The notes: a model not told the origin generated them from the sequence alone. Shown: positions 1 through 6,719, counted from the first letter of the stretch. The stretch is DNA of 6,989 bases from DASWKG01 sp036396755 (GCA_036396755.1 DASWKG010000169.1:1-6989), one strand, 5' to 3'. Program-made: numbers and translations.

Positions 1-734
1 TCACGATCCACCGCTCGACCGACCGAGGGGAGACCTTCGACCCGGTCGGCTTCTCGTTCCCGAGCTCGCTCTGGGGGTTCCTCGACGCCGACCCCAACTC
101 GCCGTACGTCTACGCCTTCATGGACGAGACGAACACGGCCAACCTCGTCACCTGGGTCTCCCCCGACCGCGGCGTCACCTGGACCCGGCACGTCGTCGGC
201 TCGGTGAGCCCGGCCGGCTCCGCGAGCGAGGTCGGCTTCCCCAGCATCGCCGTCTCGCCGGTCGACGGGACCGTGTACGTCGCCTACGACGACAACAGCC
301 ACGTCTACCTCGGCGAGTCGAAGGACCACGGCGAGACCTGGACCGTGTACGACGTGTCGCCGTTCGCCGGCTACTTCGCGCACCCGTGGCCGTCGGTCGG
401 ACCGACCGGCGACGTGGCGATCGTCTTCGACGCGGACCCCGCGTCGATCGGCGGCGGCCGGTTCGTCTACGGGATGATCTGGAGCCCCGACTCCGACTGC
501 CTCACCGACCCCGAGAACCCGGCGTCGGCGTGCACGGGGCCGTCGCGCATCTACCGGCGCCTGCAGCCGGGGTCGGTGCCGGCGCAGGAGGACTTCATCC
601 AGACCGAGATGCTCTCGGGCAACCGGCTCGCGGCCCCGTTCGAGTCCACGGAGGGCCACATCCGCTTCACGGTGCAGGACGGCGGCCCGAACATGGACGG
701 CACCCCGACCTGCGGCCTCGTCGGCACGCCCTGA
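1..734 (+). CDS. BNR/Asp-box beta-propeller protein (sialidase-like), C-terminal part
   Basis: The reading frame is open from the left edge (first whole codon at base 3) to a TGA at 732-734, giving 243 residues and no N-terminus. Three Asp-boxes of the form S-x-D-x-G-x-T-W/F are visible: STDRGETF (residues 5-12), SPDRGVTW (53-60) and SKDHGETW (106-113). These mark blades of a BNR-type propeller, the fold of sialidases and many other extracellular proteins. Between them lie typical blade strands such as GTVYVAYDD. The last 120 or so residues lack Asp-boxes and contain three Cys, which fits an exported protein. The catalytic Arg triad, Asp and Tyr/Glu of true sialidases cannot be assessed because the N-terminal part is missing, so sugar cleavage should not be assumed. 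It could equally be a non-enzymatic surface propeller. It converges on the mutase gene, and a shared hairpin follows 7 bases after the stop. Confidence 0.85.
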   Translation, partial: TIHRSTDRGETFDPVGFSFPSSLWGFLDADPNSPYVYAFMDETNTANLVTWVSPDRGVTWTRHVVGSVSPAGSASEVGFPSIAVSPVDGTVYVAYDDNSHVYLGESKDHGETWTVYDVSPFAGYFAHPWPSVGPTGDVAIVFDADPASIGGGRFVYGMIWSPDSDCLTDPENPASACTGPSRIYRRLQPGSVPAQEDFIQTEMLSGNRLAAPFESTEGHIRFTVQDGGPNMDGTPTCGLVGTP

Positions 735-741
735 CCCCCCA

Positions 742-794
742 CCGTTCTGTTGACACACAGCCTCGCCCACCGAGGCCCAGTGTCATCAGAACGG
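742..794. terminator. Nested bidirectional hairpin between convergent genes
   Basis: The outer stem pairs 742-756 with 780-794 (15 positions, one T-T mismatch at 750/786). The inner stem pairs 760-765 with 771-776 (GCCTCG/CGAGGC) around the loop CCCAC. Three unpaired bases on each side separate the two stems. It occupies nearly the whole 61-base gap between the TGA at 732-734 and the TAA of the mutase (796-798 on the complement). No T-run follows on either strand, as is common for terminators in high-GC actinomycetes. Position and symmetry suggest it ends transcripts from both sides. A REP-like dispersed palindrome is an alternative. Confidence 0.75.
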
Positions 795-795
795 G

Positions 796-2772
796 TTAGG
801 GGGCGGGGCGGGGCGCGGCGACGAGGTCGGCGATCTCGGCCATCATCGCGGTGAGGTCGTGGTTGCGGGGGGTGTAGACGCGCGCCACGCCGAGCTCCAC
901 GAGCTTGCGGCCGTCGTCGTCGGGGATGATGCCGCCGACGACCACCGGCACTCGCTCGGCGTCGACGCCCTCCTCGCGCAGCCGCTCGAGCACGCGCGGG
1001 ACGAGCAGGTTGTGCGCTCCGGAGAGCACCGAGAGGCCGACGACGTGCACGTCCTCTTCCGCGGCGGCGCGAGCGATCTCTTCCGCGGTGAGCCGGATGC
1101 CCTGGTAGATCACCTCGAAGCCGGCGTCGCGGGCGCGGACGGCCACCTGCTCGGCGGCGTTCGAATGACCGTCGAGGCCGGGCTTGGCGACCAGCATCCG
1201 CAGCCGCGAGACGCCGGCCCGGGTCGCCGCCGCCTCGACCCTTGCCCGCGCGGCCGCGAGTGACGCGGTGGAGGCTCCCGGCGCGGCGGTCGCGGACACC
1301 CCCGTCGGAGCGCGGAACTCCCCGAACACCTCGCGCAGCGCGCCGGCCCACTCCCCCGTCGTCACCCCGGCCCGGGCCGCCTCGATCGAGGCCGGCACGA
1401 GCTTCTGGTCGCCCTCGGCGGCGCGGCGGAGCGCGTCGAGCGCCTCCCGCGCCGCCGCCTCGTCCCGGTCGGCCCTCCAGCGCGAGAGCCCCTCCAGCTG
1501 CTCGGCCTCCAGCGCGGGGTCGACCTCGTGGAACGAGCCCATCCCGTCCCCGAGGCCCTCCACCAGCGGCGACGGCTCGGTCTCGGTGTAGCGGTTCACA
1601 CCGATGAGGGACAGCTCGCCCGACTCGATCGCGCGCAGGCGCTCCGCGTGCTTGGCGACCAGCCGCTCCTTCATGTACCCGAGCGCCTCCACCGACCCGC
1701 CCATCTCGAGCACCCGCTCCAGCTCCTGCCACCCCTCCTGCTCGATCCGCCCGGTCAGCTCCTCCATCACCCGCGAGCCCTCGAACAGGTCGCCGTGCTC
1801 GAGCAGGTCGGTCTCCTCGGCCAGGATCTGCTGCGCGCGCAGCGACCACTGCTGGTCCCAGGCCCGCGGCAGCCCGAGGGCCTCGTTCCAGGCGGGGAGC
1901 TGGACGGCGCGCGCCCGAGCGTCACCCGGCAGCGTCACCCCGAGCAGCTCGAGGAGGATGCGGTAGACGTTGTTCTCGGGCTGGTCGGCGGTGAGGCCGA
2001 GCGAGTTCACCTGCACGCCGTAGCGGAACCGGCGGAGCTTCGGGTCCTGCACGCCGTACCGCTCGCGCGCGATGCGGTCCCACAGCCGCGTGAACGCGCG
2101 CATCTTCGCCGCCTCCTCGACGAACCGGATGCCGGCGTTCACGAAGAACGAGATGCGGCCGACGAGCTGCGGGACATCGGCCACCCGGCCGGTGGCGACG
2201 GCGGCGTCGAGCACCGCGATCGCGTTGGCGAGCGTGAAGGCGACCTCGAGCACCGGGTCGGCGCCGGCCTCCTGCAGGTGGTAGGAGCAGACGTTGATCG
2301 GGTTCCATGTCGGCGCGTGCTCGAGCGTCCAGGTGACGAGGTCGGTGGTCAGGCGCATCGACGGGGCGGGCGGGTAGATGAAGGTGCCGCGCGACAGGTA
2401 CTCCTTCAGCACGTCGTTCTGGGTGGTGCCCGCCAGCGCGGCGCGATCGGCGCCCTGCTCGTCGGCGACCGCCACGTAGAGCGCGAGCAGCCACACCGCG
2501 GTCGCGTTGATCGTCATCGAGGTGTTCATCTCGGCGAGCGGGATGCCGTCGAGCAGCGCGCGCATGTCGCCGAGGTGCGAGACGGGGACGCCGACCCGCC
2601 CCACCTCGCCGGTCGACATCGAGTGGTCGGCGTCGTAGCCGCATTGCGTCGGCAGGTCGAACGCGACCGACAGCCCGGTCTGTCCCTTCGAGAGGTTGGC
2701 GCGGAACCGCCCGTTGGTGGCGCGCGGGGTGCCGAACCCCGCGTAGGTGCGGTAGATCCAGGGACGGCTCAC
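796..2772 (-). CDS. ecm: Ethylmalonyl-CoA mutase (MeaA/Ecm type), B12-dependent
   Basis: A 658-residue cytoplasmic adenosylcobalamin enzyme. Ecm converts (2R)-ethylmalonyl-CoA to (2S)-methylsuccinyl-CoA in the ethylmalonyl-CoA pathway of acetyl-CoA assimilation. The catalytic TIM-barrel comes first (about residues 5-490), then an Ala-rich linker (about 495-520), then the B12 domain (about 525-650). Having both on one chain at this length is the Ecm/MeaA pattern. Near the N-terminus are RTYAG (8-12) and PTQCGYD (41-47). R128 and H165 match the substrate-carboxylate Arg and catalytic His of methylmalonyl-CoA mutase (R207, H244 in the Propionibacterium enzyme), and Y46 matches Y89. Long stretches agree with Streptomyces MeaA as I remember it, e.g. 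RFRYGVQVNSLGLT and QLPAWNEALGLPR. The cobalt-binding His is H536 in D534-G-H-S-N-A; the usual Gly of DxHxxG is Ala539. S581-x-L583 and G613-G614 are present. The GTG start is the first possible start after an in-frame TAA at 2797-2799 and has no Shine-Dalgarno site. Isobutyryl- or methylmalonyl-CoA mutase is less likely. The older symbol is meaA. Confidence 0.93.
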   Translation of the reverse strand: MSRPWIYRTYAGFGTPRATNGRFRANLSKGQTGLSVAFDLPTQCGYDADHSMSTGEVGRVGVPVSHLGDMRALLDGIPLAEMNTSMTINATAVWLLALYVAVADEQGADRAALAGTTQNDVLKEYLSRGTFIYPPAPSMRLTTDLVTWTLEHAPTWNPINVCSYHLQEAGADPVLEVAFTLANAIAVLDAAVATGRVADVPQLVGRISFFVNAGIRFVEEAAKMRAFTRLWDRIARERYGVQDPKLRRFRYGVQVNSLGLTADQPENNVYRILLELLGVTLPGDARARAVQLPAWNEALGLPRAWDQQWSLRAQQILAEETDLLEHGDLFEGSRVMEELTGRIEQEGWQELERVLEMGGSVEALGYMKERLVAKHAERLRAIESGELSLIGVNRYTETEPSPLVEGLGDGMGSFHEVDPALEAEQLEGLSRWRADRDEAAAREALDALRRAAEGDQKLVPASIEAARAGVTTGEWAGALREVFGEFRAPTGVSATAAPGASTASLAAARARVEAAATRAGVSRLRMLVAKPGLDGHSNAAEQVAVRARDAGFEVIYQGIRLTAEEIARAAAEEDVHVVGLSVLSGAHNLLVPRVLERLREEGVDAERVPVVVGGIIPDDDGRKLVELGVARVYTPRNHDLTAMMAEIADLVAAPRPAP

Positions 2773-2778
2773 GGCCCG

Positions 2779-2784
2779 AGTATA
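2779..2784 (-). promoter_or_regulatory. -10 element for a leaderless ecm transcript
   Basis: The complement reads TATACT, a 5/6 match to TATAAT, ending exactly 6 bases before the GTG start at 2772. This places the expected transcription start at or within a base of the G of GTG. No Shine-Dalgarno sequence lies between the -10 and the start, and no -35 match is seen 16-18 bases upstream. This arrangement is the one known for leaderless genes in actinobacteria. It lies within the 53-bp gap after the M23 gene, so read-through transcription could also occur. Confidence 0.65.
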
Positions 2785-2825
2785 CGGGCGGGTAGGTTAC
2801 GGGAGGGCGCTGCCTCGGGCGGGCG

Positions 2826-3965
2826 CTACCCGCTGCCGTTGACGCCGCAGACGACGTTCAGGAACGGGTACGGGGAGATGGCCGAGCCTCCCCCCGGGTG
2901 GTACTCGAAGTGGTCGTGATAGGGCGTGCCGGCGGCGTTGCCGGTGTTCCCCACGAACCCGATGATCGTCCCCGCCTCGACGTGCTGCCCGTCCACCCCC
3001 GCGTGCTTGGACAGGTGGGCGTTGTACACGTAGTCGGCGCTGGCCGAGGCGTACACGTGGACGACGGTGCCCCCGAGGCCGTCGAGCCCCTCCTCCGCGG
3101 TCCCGTCGAAGGGGGCGAGGATCGGCGTCCCGAGCGGCGCGAAGATGTCGTTGCCCTGGTGGGTGTGGCCCACGCGCGGGAACCCGAAGTCGTCGATGTA
3201 GGAGCGGGGCGGCGCCACGGGGCAGGTCTCGAAGGGCCCCTTGCCCTTGATGATGACGACGCCGTCGGGAAGCAGCGCCAGCAGCTCGCGCTGGTACTTC
3301 TTCTCGAGGTCCTTCACGAGGTCCTGGGCTTCGGCGAGCTTGTCCTCGATCGAGGCCTTGATCGCGGCCTGCTCCTCCCACTTCTCCTGGATGCGCTCCG
3401 CCTCCCGCTGGAGGTCCTCGAGGATCACGGCGAGGTCGGCCTGCAGCTCCCCCAGGAACCCCTTCTGCTTCTGCAGCTCCTCCTTCACCAGCTCGACGCC
3501 GGCCGCGGTCGAGACGTCGCCGCGTGACAGCGCGTCGAGGAACGAGATGCGGTCGGAGAGGTCGCCGAGCGACTCGGCGGTGAGGACGAACTCGAGCGTG
3601 CCGATGGGGCCGTTCATGTAGACGTCGCGGGCCCGCGCGTTGAGGCGCCCCTGCAGCCGCCCCTCGCGCCGCTCCTTCTTGGTGATCAGGCCCTCGGTGA
3701 GCTGCATCTGCTCCTGGATCGCCTCCCGCTGCCGGAGCGCCTCCGAGAGCCGGATGGTGATCGCGTTGATCTCGCGCTGGACCAGCTCGAGCCGGCCCTG
3801 CTGGCGGGCGAGCTCCTTCTTGATCTGCTCGACCTGGGCCTCGGCCCGGTTCAGCTTCTCCTGGGTGGTCTGGGCCGTGCCCGGCGCGACCTGGGCGAGC
3901 AGGCCGAAGCAGGCGACGGCCACGAGGGCCCGCCGCCCGAACGGCGAGCGCCGGCGACGAGGCAC
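2826..3965 (-). CDS. Secreted coiled-coil M23 family metallopeptidase
   Basis: A 379-residue probable peptidoglycan endopeptidase acting outside the membrane. The N-terminus has an Arg-rich n-region (PRRRRSPFGRR), a hydrophobic core (ALVAVACFGLLAQV) and a likely signal peptidase I site after A31 (GTA|Q). Residues 33-245 or so are rich in Glu, Lys, Gln and Leu, with heptad-like spacing, and form a long coiled coil as in EnvC-type proteins. The M23/LytM domain (about 255-370) keeps its zinc and catalytic residues: H269-x3-D273 in HQGND, H317 in NAHL, and H350-x-H352 in HDHFEY. It therefore looks active, unlike the degenerate LytM domains of EnvC and NlpD. C248 and C373 bracket the domain and may form a disulfide. 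The GTG at 3965 is chosen because it begins the signal peptide directly. AGGGAG lies only 3 bases upstream (3969-3974), so the start is not certain: an in-frame CTG at 3998 lies 7 bases after AGGAG (4006-4010) and would give 390 residues. The stop is TAG at 2826-2828. Confidence 0.9.
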   Translation of the reverse strand: MPRRRRSPFGRRALVAVACFGLLAQVAPGTAQTTQEKLNRAEAQVEQIKKELARQQGRLELVQREINAITIRLSEALRQREAIQEQMQLTEGLITKKERREGRLQGRLNARARDVYMNGPIGTLEFVLTAESLGDLSDRISFLDALSRGDVSTAAGVELVKEELQKQKGFLGELQADLAVILEDLQREAERIQEKWEEQAAIKASIEDKLAEAQDLVKDLEKKYQRELLALLPDGVVIIKGKGPFETCPVAPPRSYIDDFGFPRVGHTHQGNDIFAPLGTPILAPFDGTAEEGLDGLGGTVVHVYASASADYVYNAHLSKHAGVDGQHVEAGTIIGFVGNTGNAAGTPYHDHFEYHPGGGSAISPYPFLNVVCGVNGSG

Positions 3966-4065
3966 CGGCTCCCTGTGCCTTCCGGGTGCGTGCGACAGTT
4001 GTCTACTCCTGTGACTAGCGTGACTCGCGAATCCTCCTGGTTCAAGGACCCGGGAGAGGTCATAG
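3966..4065 (-). promoter_or_regulatory. Leader region of the M23 gene with extra ribosome-binding-like sites
   Basis: If transcription starts near 4059, the mRNA has a leader of about 95 bases. On the complement it carries AGGAGG (4033-4038) with no usable start codon in range, AGGAG (4006-4010) seven bases before an in-frame CTG, and AGGGAG (3969-3974) three bases before the GTG used here. It also contains two 9-base tandem copies, GTGACTAGC/GTGACTCGC on the plus strand (4011-4028), and the imperfect palindrome GACAGTTGTC (3994-4003). I recognise no riboswitch. The c-di-AMP ydaO type, known upstream of actinobacterial cell-wall hydrolases, was looked for but its conserved core is absent. Confidence 0.35.
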
Positions 4066-4094
4066 ACGATACAGGCGCCCCCGGAAGTTGCCAA
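4066..4094 (-). promoter_or_regulatory. Probable sigma-70-type promoter of the M23 gene
   Basis: On the complement, TTGGCA (4094-4089, 5/6 match to TTGACA) and TATCGT (4071-4066, 4/6 match to TATAAT) are separated by exactly 17 bases. The predicted start is near 4059. The -35 shares bases 4091-4094 with the 3' arm of the preceding hairpin, so terminator and promoter overlap. Spacing and position support it; the -10 is only a moderate match. Confidence 0.5.
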
Positions 4095-4122
4095 GGGAGG
4101 GGTCCGAGGACCCCTCCCTTGG
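4091..4122 (-). terminator. Strong perfect hairpin after the LVIVD gene
   Basis: Arms 4091-4105 and 4108-4122 are perfect complements (CCAAGGGAGGGGTCC against GGACCCCTCCCTTGG). They leave two central bases, so the likely structure is a 14-bp stem with a 4-base loop. It begins 26 bases after the TAG of the LVIVD gene. No T-run follows; the next bases on the complement are CAACTTCC. Rho-independent hairpins without a T-run are common in high-GC actinomycetes. It should insulate the M23 gene from transcription coming from the LVIVD gene. Confidence 0.8.
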
Positions 4123-4148
4123 GCCGAGCCGCGGCGGCGCCTCGGCGG

Positions 4149-6719
4149 CTAGCCCACCCGGAGGCTCGCGAACGCGCAGGTCACGCCGGTGCACGCGCGC
4201 GCGTAGACCGTGTCGTTCGCGCCGCCGAGCCCGCCCACCGAGCCGGAGAACGACCCGCCGGTGAGGCTCACCGCCGGCCCGTAGGTCGCGGTGGCCGGGT
4301 CGATCCCTGCGGGGCCCACGGCCAGCTGGACGCGCTCCCCCGCGTAGTACGGGGCCCACCCGCCGATGTGGCTGCTGAGCGCGTCGCTGGTCACGACCGC
4401 CTGCAGGGACCCGGCGATCGACATGCCCGCGAAGGTGGCGCTCGTGAGCGCCACGCCCGGGGCGAAGTCGGGGGCCACCACCGTGCCGGCCGCGTTCTTC
4501 GTCTGGAACGGCCAGTCGATCGTCACCCGGTTGCCCGCGGGATCGAGCGCGCCGGTCAGCCGCGCGAGCTGGTGGCATTCGGCGACCGGGAGCCCCTCGT
4601 ACGCGTCCTGGCAGTTCCCGCGGAGGCGGAACACGGGCTGGCCGCCCGCGGCCGCCTGCGCGTGGCCCGCGGGGTCCTCCAGCGCGTTGACCGACGCGGC
4701 GTTCGTCCGCTTGGCCTCGAGCTGGTAGACGGTGCCGGCGCTCGTGCGGAGCGTCCAGGAGTACCGGGCCGCCTCGGGCGGCGTGCCCACGGCGGGGTCG
4801 GGCATGTCGGTCGCCTCCCAGATGAACCGGAGGCCGCCGGCGATCGGGGCGACCTTCCCCGCCACGAGGTCGAGCCCCGCGGCGGCGCCGGCCGGCTGGA
4901 CCTGGGCGTTGAACCCGGTCTTGGTCCCGCCCACGCTCTCGGGGCCGCCGATCGTCGGGAACGCCGAGCTCCCCGAGACGGTCACGGTGTCGCCGTCGTG
5001 CACCGCTGCCGGGTCGATGTCGAACGCGAACGTGTTGACGCTGGTCCCCGCCGTGGCCCGGTTGTTCGCGGGCTGCTGGTCGAAGAGCGCGGCGCTCACC
5101 GAGACCTCGTTCTGCACGAACCCCGGCGCGGTTGCCGTCGCGACGATGACGGCCGAAACGGTCTCGCCCACGGCGAGCGGCCCGAGCTCGCAGGACACGG
5201 TCCCACCGGCCGGCGATCCGTCGTGCGTGCACGAGCCGCCGGGCGCATCCGCCGCGGAGAACGCGAGGCTCGCCGGGAGCCCATCGGTCAGGAAGGCGCC
5301 CTCGGTGTCGACGGGGCCCTCGTTGGTCGCGGTGACCGTGTAGGTGATCTCCCCGCCGACGGTGACCTGGCTGGGGGTCGCCTGGACCGCCGCGGAGACG
5401 TCACCGAGCACCGGCGACAACGTGAACTCCTGGGTCTGGGGGTTGAGGTGGCCCAGCGTCTGCGCCCCGCCGACGCGGATGTCGTTCAGCCGCCAGGTGA
5501 GCAGCCCCCGCGTGATGTCGCTCTCGTAGATGTGGCCGTCGTACCAGTGCGTCGACCAGTCACCCCCGAGCTGCGTGGGGCTGAGGGGAGCGGGGTCCGC
5601 GGAGGCGATCTCGATGGGGTTCGACGGGTCGCTGAAGTCGACCACGGCGATCCCGGCCTGGTAGCTGCCGCTGACGAGGATGTTCGCCCGGTCCGTCGGC
5701 ACCACGTTGAAGTTGTGGATCGTGCAGTTCTCGGCGCTGGTCTGCGGGCGCGGGAGCACCCACTGGCCGACCTCGGTGAACGTCTCGGTCTCGTAGAAGA
5801 AGACGGTCTTGTCGACCGTCGCGCTCGACGCCTGGCAGCGGGCGCCGCTGCCGCCGCCGGGCTCGTGGCCGAAGACGAGCGTCCTCCCGTCCCAGGAGAA
5901 CGTGGCCGCGTGGCCGATCGTGACGCCCGGGATCGTCTGCGAGTGCAGCTGCTCGGGGTCCTCCAGGGTCCCCCCGCGCTCGCCGCCGAGGCTCCACACC
6001 GTGAAGCCGTTCCCGCCGGCGCAGGCGGCGAGGTTCGCGTCGCCGAGGATCACGGCGGTGTCGTGGCAGCTCCGGCCGGACGGCTCGCTGCGGATGTAGG
6101 CGGCCGACGCCGGGTCATCGAGGGGGATCCCCACGACGTGGATGCCGGAGCACACACCGCTGCCGCTCGAGGGGTTGCTGTAGACGAGGAGGCGGTCGTT
6201 GGCCGGGTCGGGGACGCCGGTCGCCGTGTGCGAGCCGCAGTAGGTGCGCAGGTCCACCGACCCCACCAGGACGGGGCTCGCGGGGTTGCTGACGTCGAAG
6301 ATGTGGAGCCCCTCCCACCCCGAGGGCACGACCTGACCGCCGCAGGTCGAGGAGGCACCGGCGGGCGAGTTCCATGCCCTGACGAGCAGGTGCTCGTAGG
6401 CGATCACGTCGCCCTGGTTCCCGTTGCACAGGCCGTAGTCGAGGATCTTCTGCGGGTCCTCGGGGTTCGAGATGTCGACGACCTGGAACCCGTCGTAGGT
6501 CCCCTCGTAGGCGATGTCGCCCCAGAAGGCGAGGTCGGAGTTGTAGGTGCCCGAGGCGGGGTTGGGCCGCGCCGAGAACCCCAACGGCTCCATGTTCGCG
6601 GTGTAGGCGAAGGTGGACACCGGGGGGTCGGGATCGGCCGCGGCCGGTGCGGCCGGCAGGCCGAGCGCGACCACGAGGGCGGCGGCGAGCGAGGCGGAGC
6701 GGGCGAGGGAGCGAGTCAT
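4149..6719 (-). CDS. Secreted LVIVD-repeat beta-propeller protein with DUF11-like domain
   Basis: An 856-residue exported protein with no proven function. The ATG at 6719 follows AGGAGG with 5 bases between, and starts a clear signal peptide (MTRSLARSASLAAALVVALG, cleavage likely after A28 in PAAA|DPD). Residues 60-412 hold LVIVD-type repeats: VVDISNPEDPQKI (80-92), IFDVSNPASPVLVGS (140-154) and VVDFSDPSNPIEIAS (359-373). About seven blades can be traced, with D62, D104, H164, H219, H270, H335 and H391 at comparable positions. Residues 441-555 are a DUF11-like beta-sandwich (TYTVTATNEGPVDTEG, then LPASLAFS, ending QPANNRATA). Residues 563-856 are mostly predicted strand and match no family I recognise. 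There are 14 Cys, an even number in each section (8, 2, 4), which suggests disulfides. There is no LPxTG motif, C-terminal membrane segment or lipobox, so the protein is probably released or held non-covalently. LVIVD proteins are common but uncharacterised; a binding or scaffold role is a guess. The stop is TAG (4149-4151). Confidence 0.9.
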   Translation of the reverse strand: MTRSLARSASLAAALVVALGLPAAPAAADPDPPVSTFAYTANMEPLGFSARPNPASGTYNSDLAFWGDIAYEGTYDGFQVVDISNPEDPQKILDYGLCNGNQGDVIAYEHLLVRAWNSPAGASSTCGGQVVPSGWEGLHIFDVSNPASPVLVGSVDLRTYCGSHTATGVPDPANDRLLVYSNPSSGSGVCSGIHVVGIPLDDPASAAYIRSEPSGRSCHDTAVILGDANLAACAGGNGFTVWSLGGERGGTLEDPEQLHSQTIPGVTIGHAATFSWDGRTLVFGHEPGGGSGARCQASSATVDKTVFFYETETFTEVGQWVLPRPQTSAENCTIHNFNVVPTDRANILVSGSYQAGIAVVDFSDPSNPIEIASADPAPLSPTQLGGDWSTHWYDGHIYESDITRGLLTWRLNDIRVGGAQTLGHLNPQTQEFTLSPVLGDVSAAVQATPSQVTVGGEITYTVTATNEGPVDTEGAFLTDGLPASLAFSAADAPGGSCTHDGSPAGGTVSCELGPLAVGETVSAVIVATATAPGFVQNEVSVSAALFDQQPANNRATAGTSVNTFAFDIDPAAVHDGDTVTVSGSSAFPTIGGPESVGGTKTGFNAQVQPAGAAAGLDLVAGKVAPIAGGLRFIWEATDMPDPAVGTPPEAARYSWTLRTSAGTVYQLEAKRTNAASVNALEDPAGHAQAAAGGQPVFRLRGNCQDAYEGLPVAECHQLARLTGALDPAGNRVTIDWPFQTKNAAGTVVAPDFAPGVALTSATFAGMSIAGSLQAVVTSDALSSHIGGWAPYYAGERVQLAVGPAGIDPATATYGPAVSLTGGSFSGSVGGLGGANDTVYARACTGVTCAFASLRVG

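Noticed and set aside
551..1849. Minus-strand open frame of 432 codons overlapping the mutase end and the sialidase-like gene
   Set aside because: It is a shifted-frame shadow of the mutase with Arg/Ala/Gly-rich translation, and it runs through the hairpin and into the neighbouring gene.
1528..2919. Plus-strand open frame of 463 codons opposite the mutase
   Set aside because: It is antisense to a confidently identified gene; long empty frames of this kind arise from GC-rich codon bias. The His/Arg/Val-rich translation resembles no protein.
4039..4052. GGTTCAAGGACC, resembling a tRNA T-arm
   Set aside because: Only three stem pairs form around the loop, and no acceptor, D or anticodon arm is found nearby.
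3851..4063. Small 70-codon frame from an ATG at 4063 on the minus strand, as a possible leader peptide
   Set aside because: Its ATG lies between the predicted -10 and the transcription start, has no ribosome site, and the frame runs far into the M23 gene.
3966..4090. Possible ydaO (c-di-AMP) riboswitch upstream of the M23 gene
   Set aside because: The expected conserved core sequences were not found, and the leader is short for this class.
3966..4094. N-terminal extension of the M23 gene to a TTG at 4094
   Set aside because: The TTG lies inside the terminator hairpin and in the probable -35 element, and the extra 43 residues would put non-signal sequence ahead of the signal peptide.
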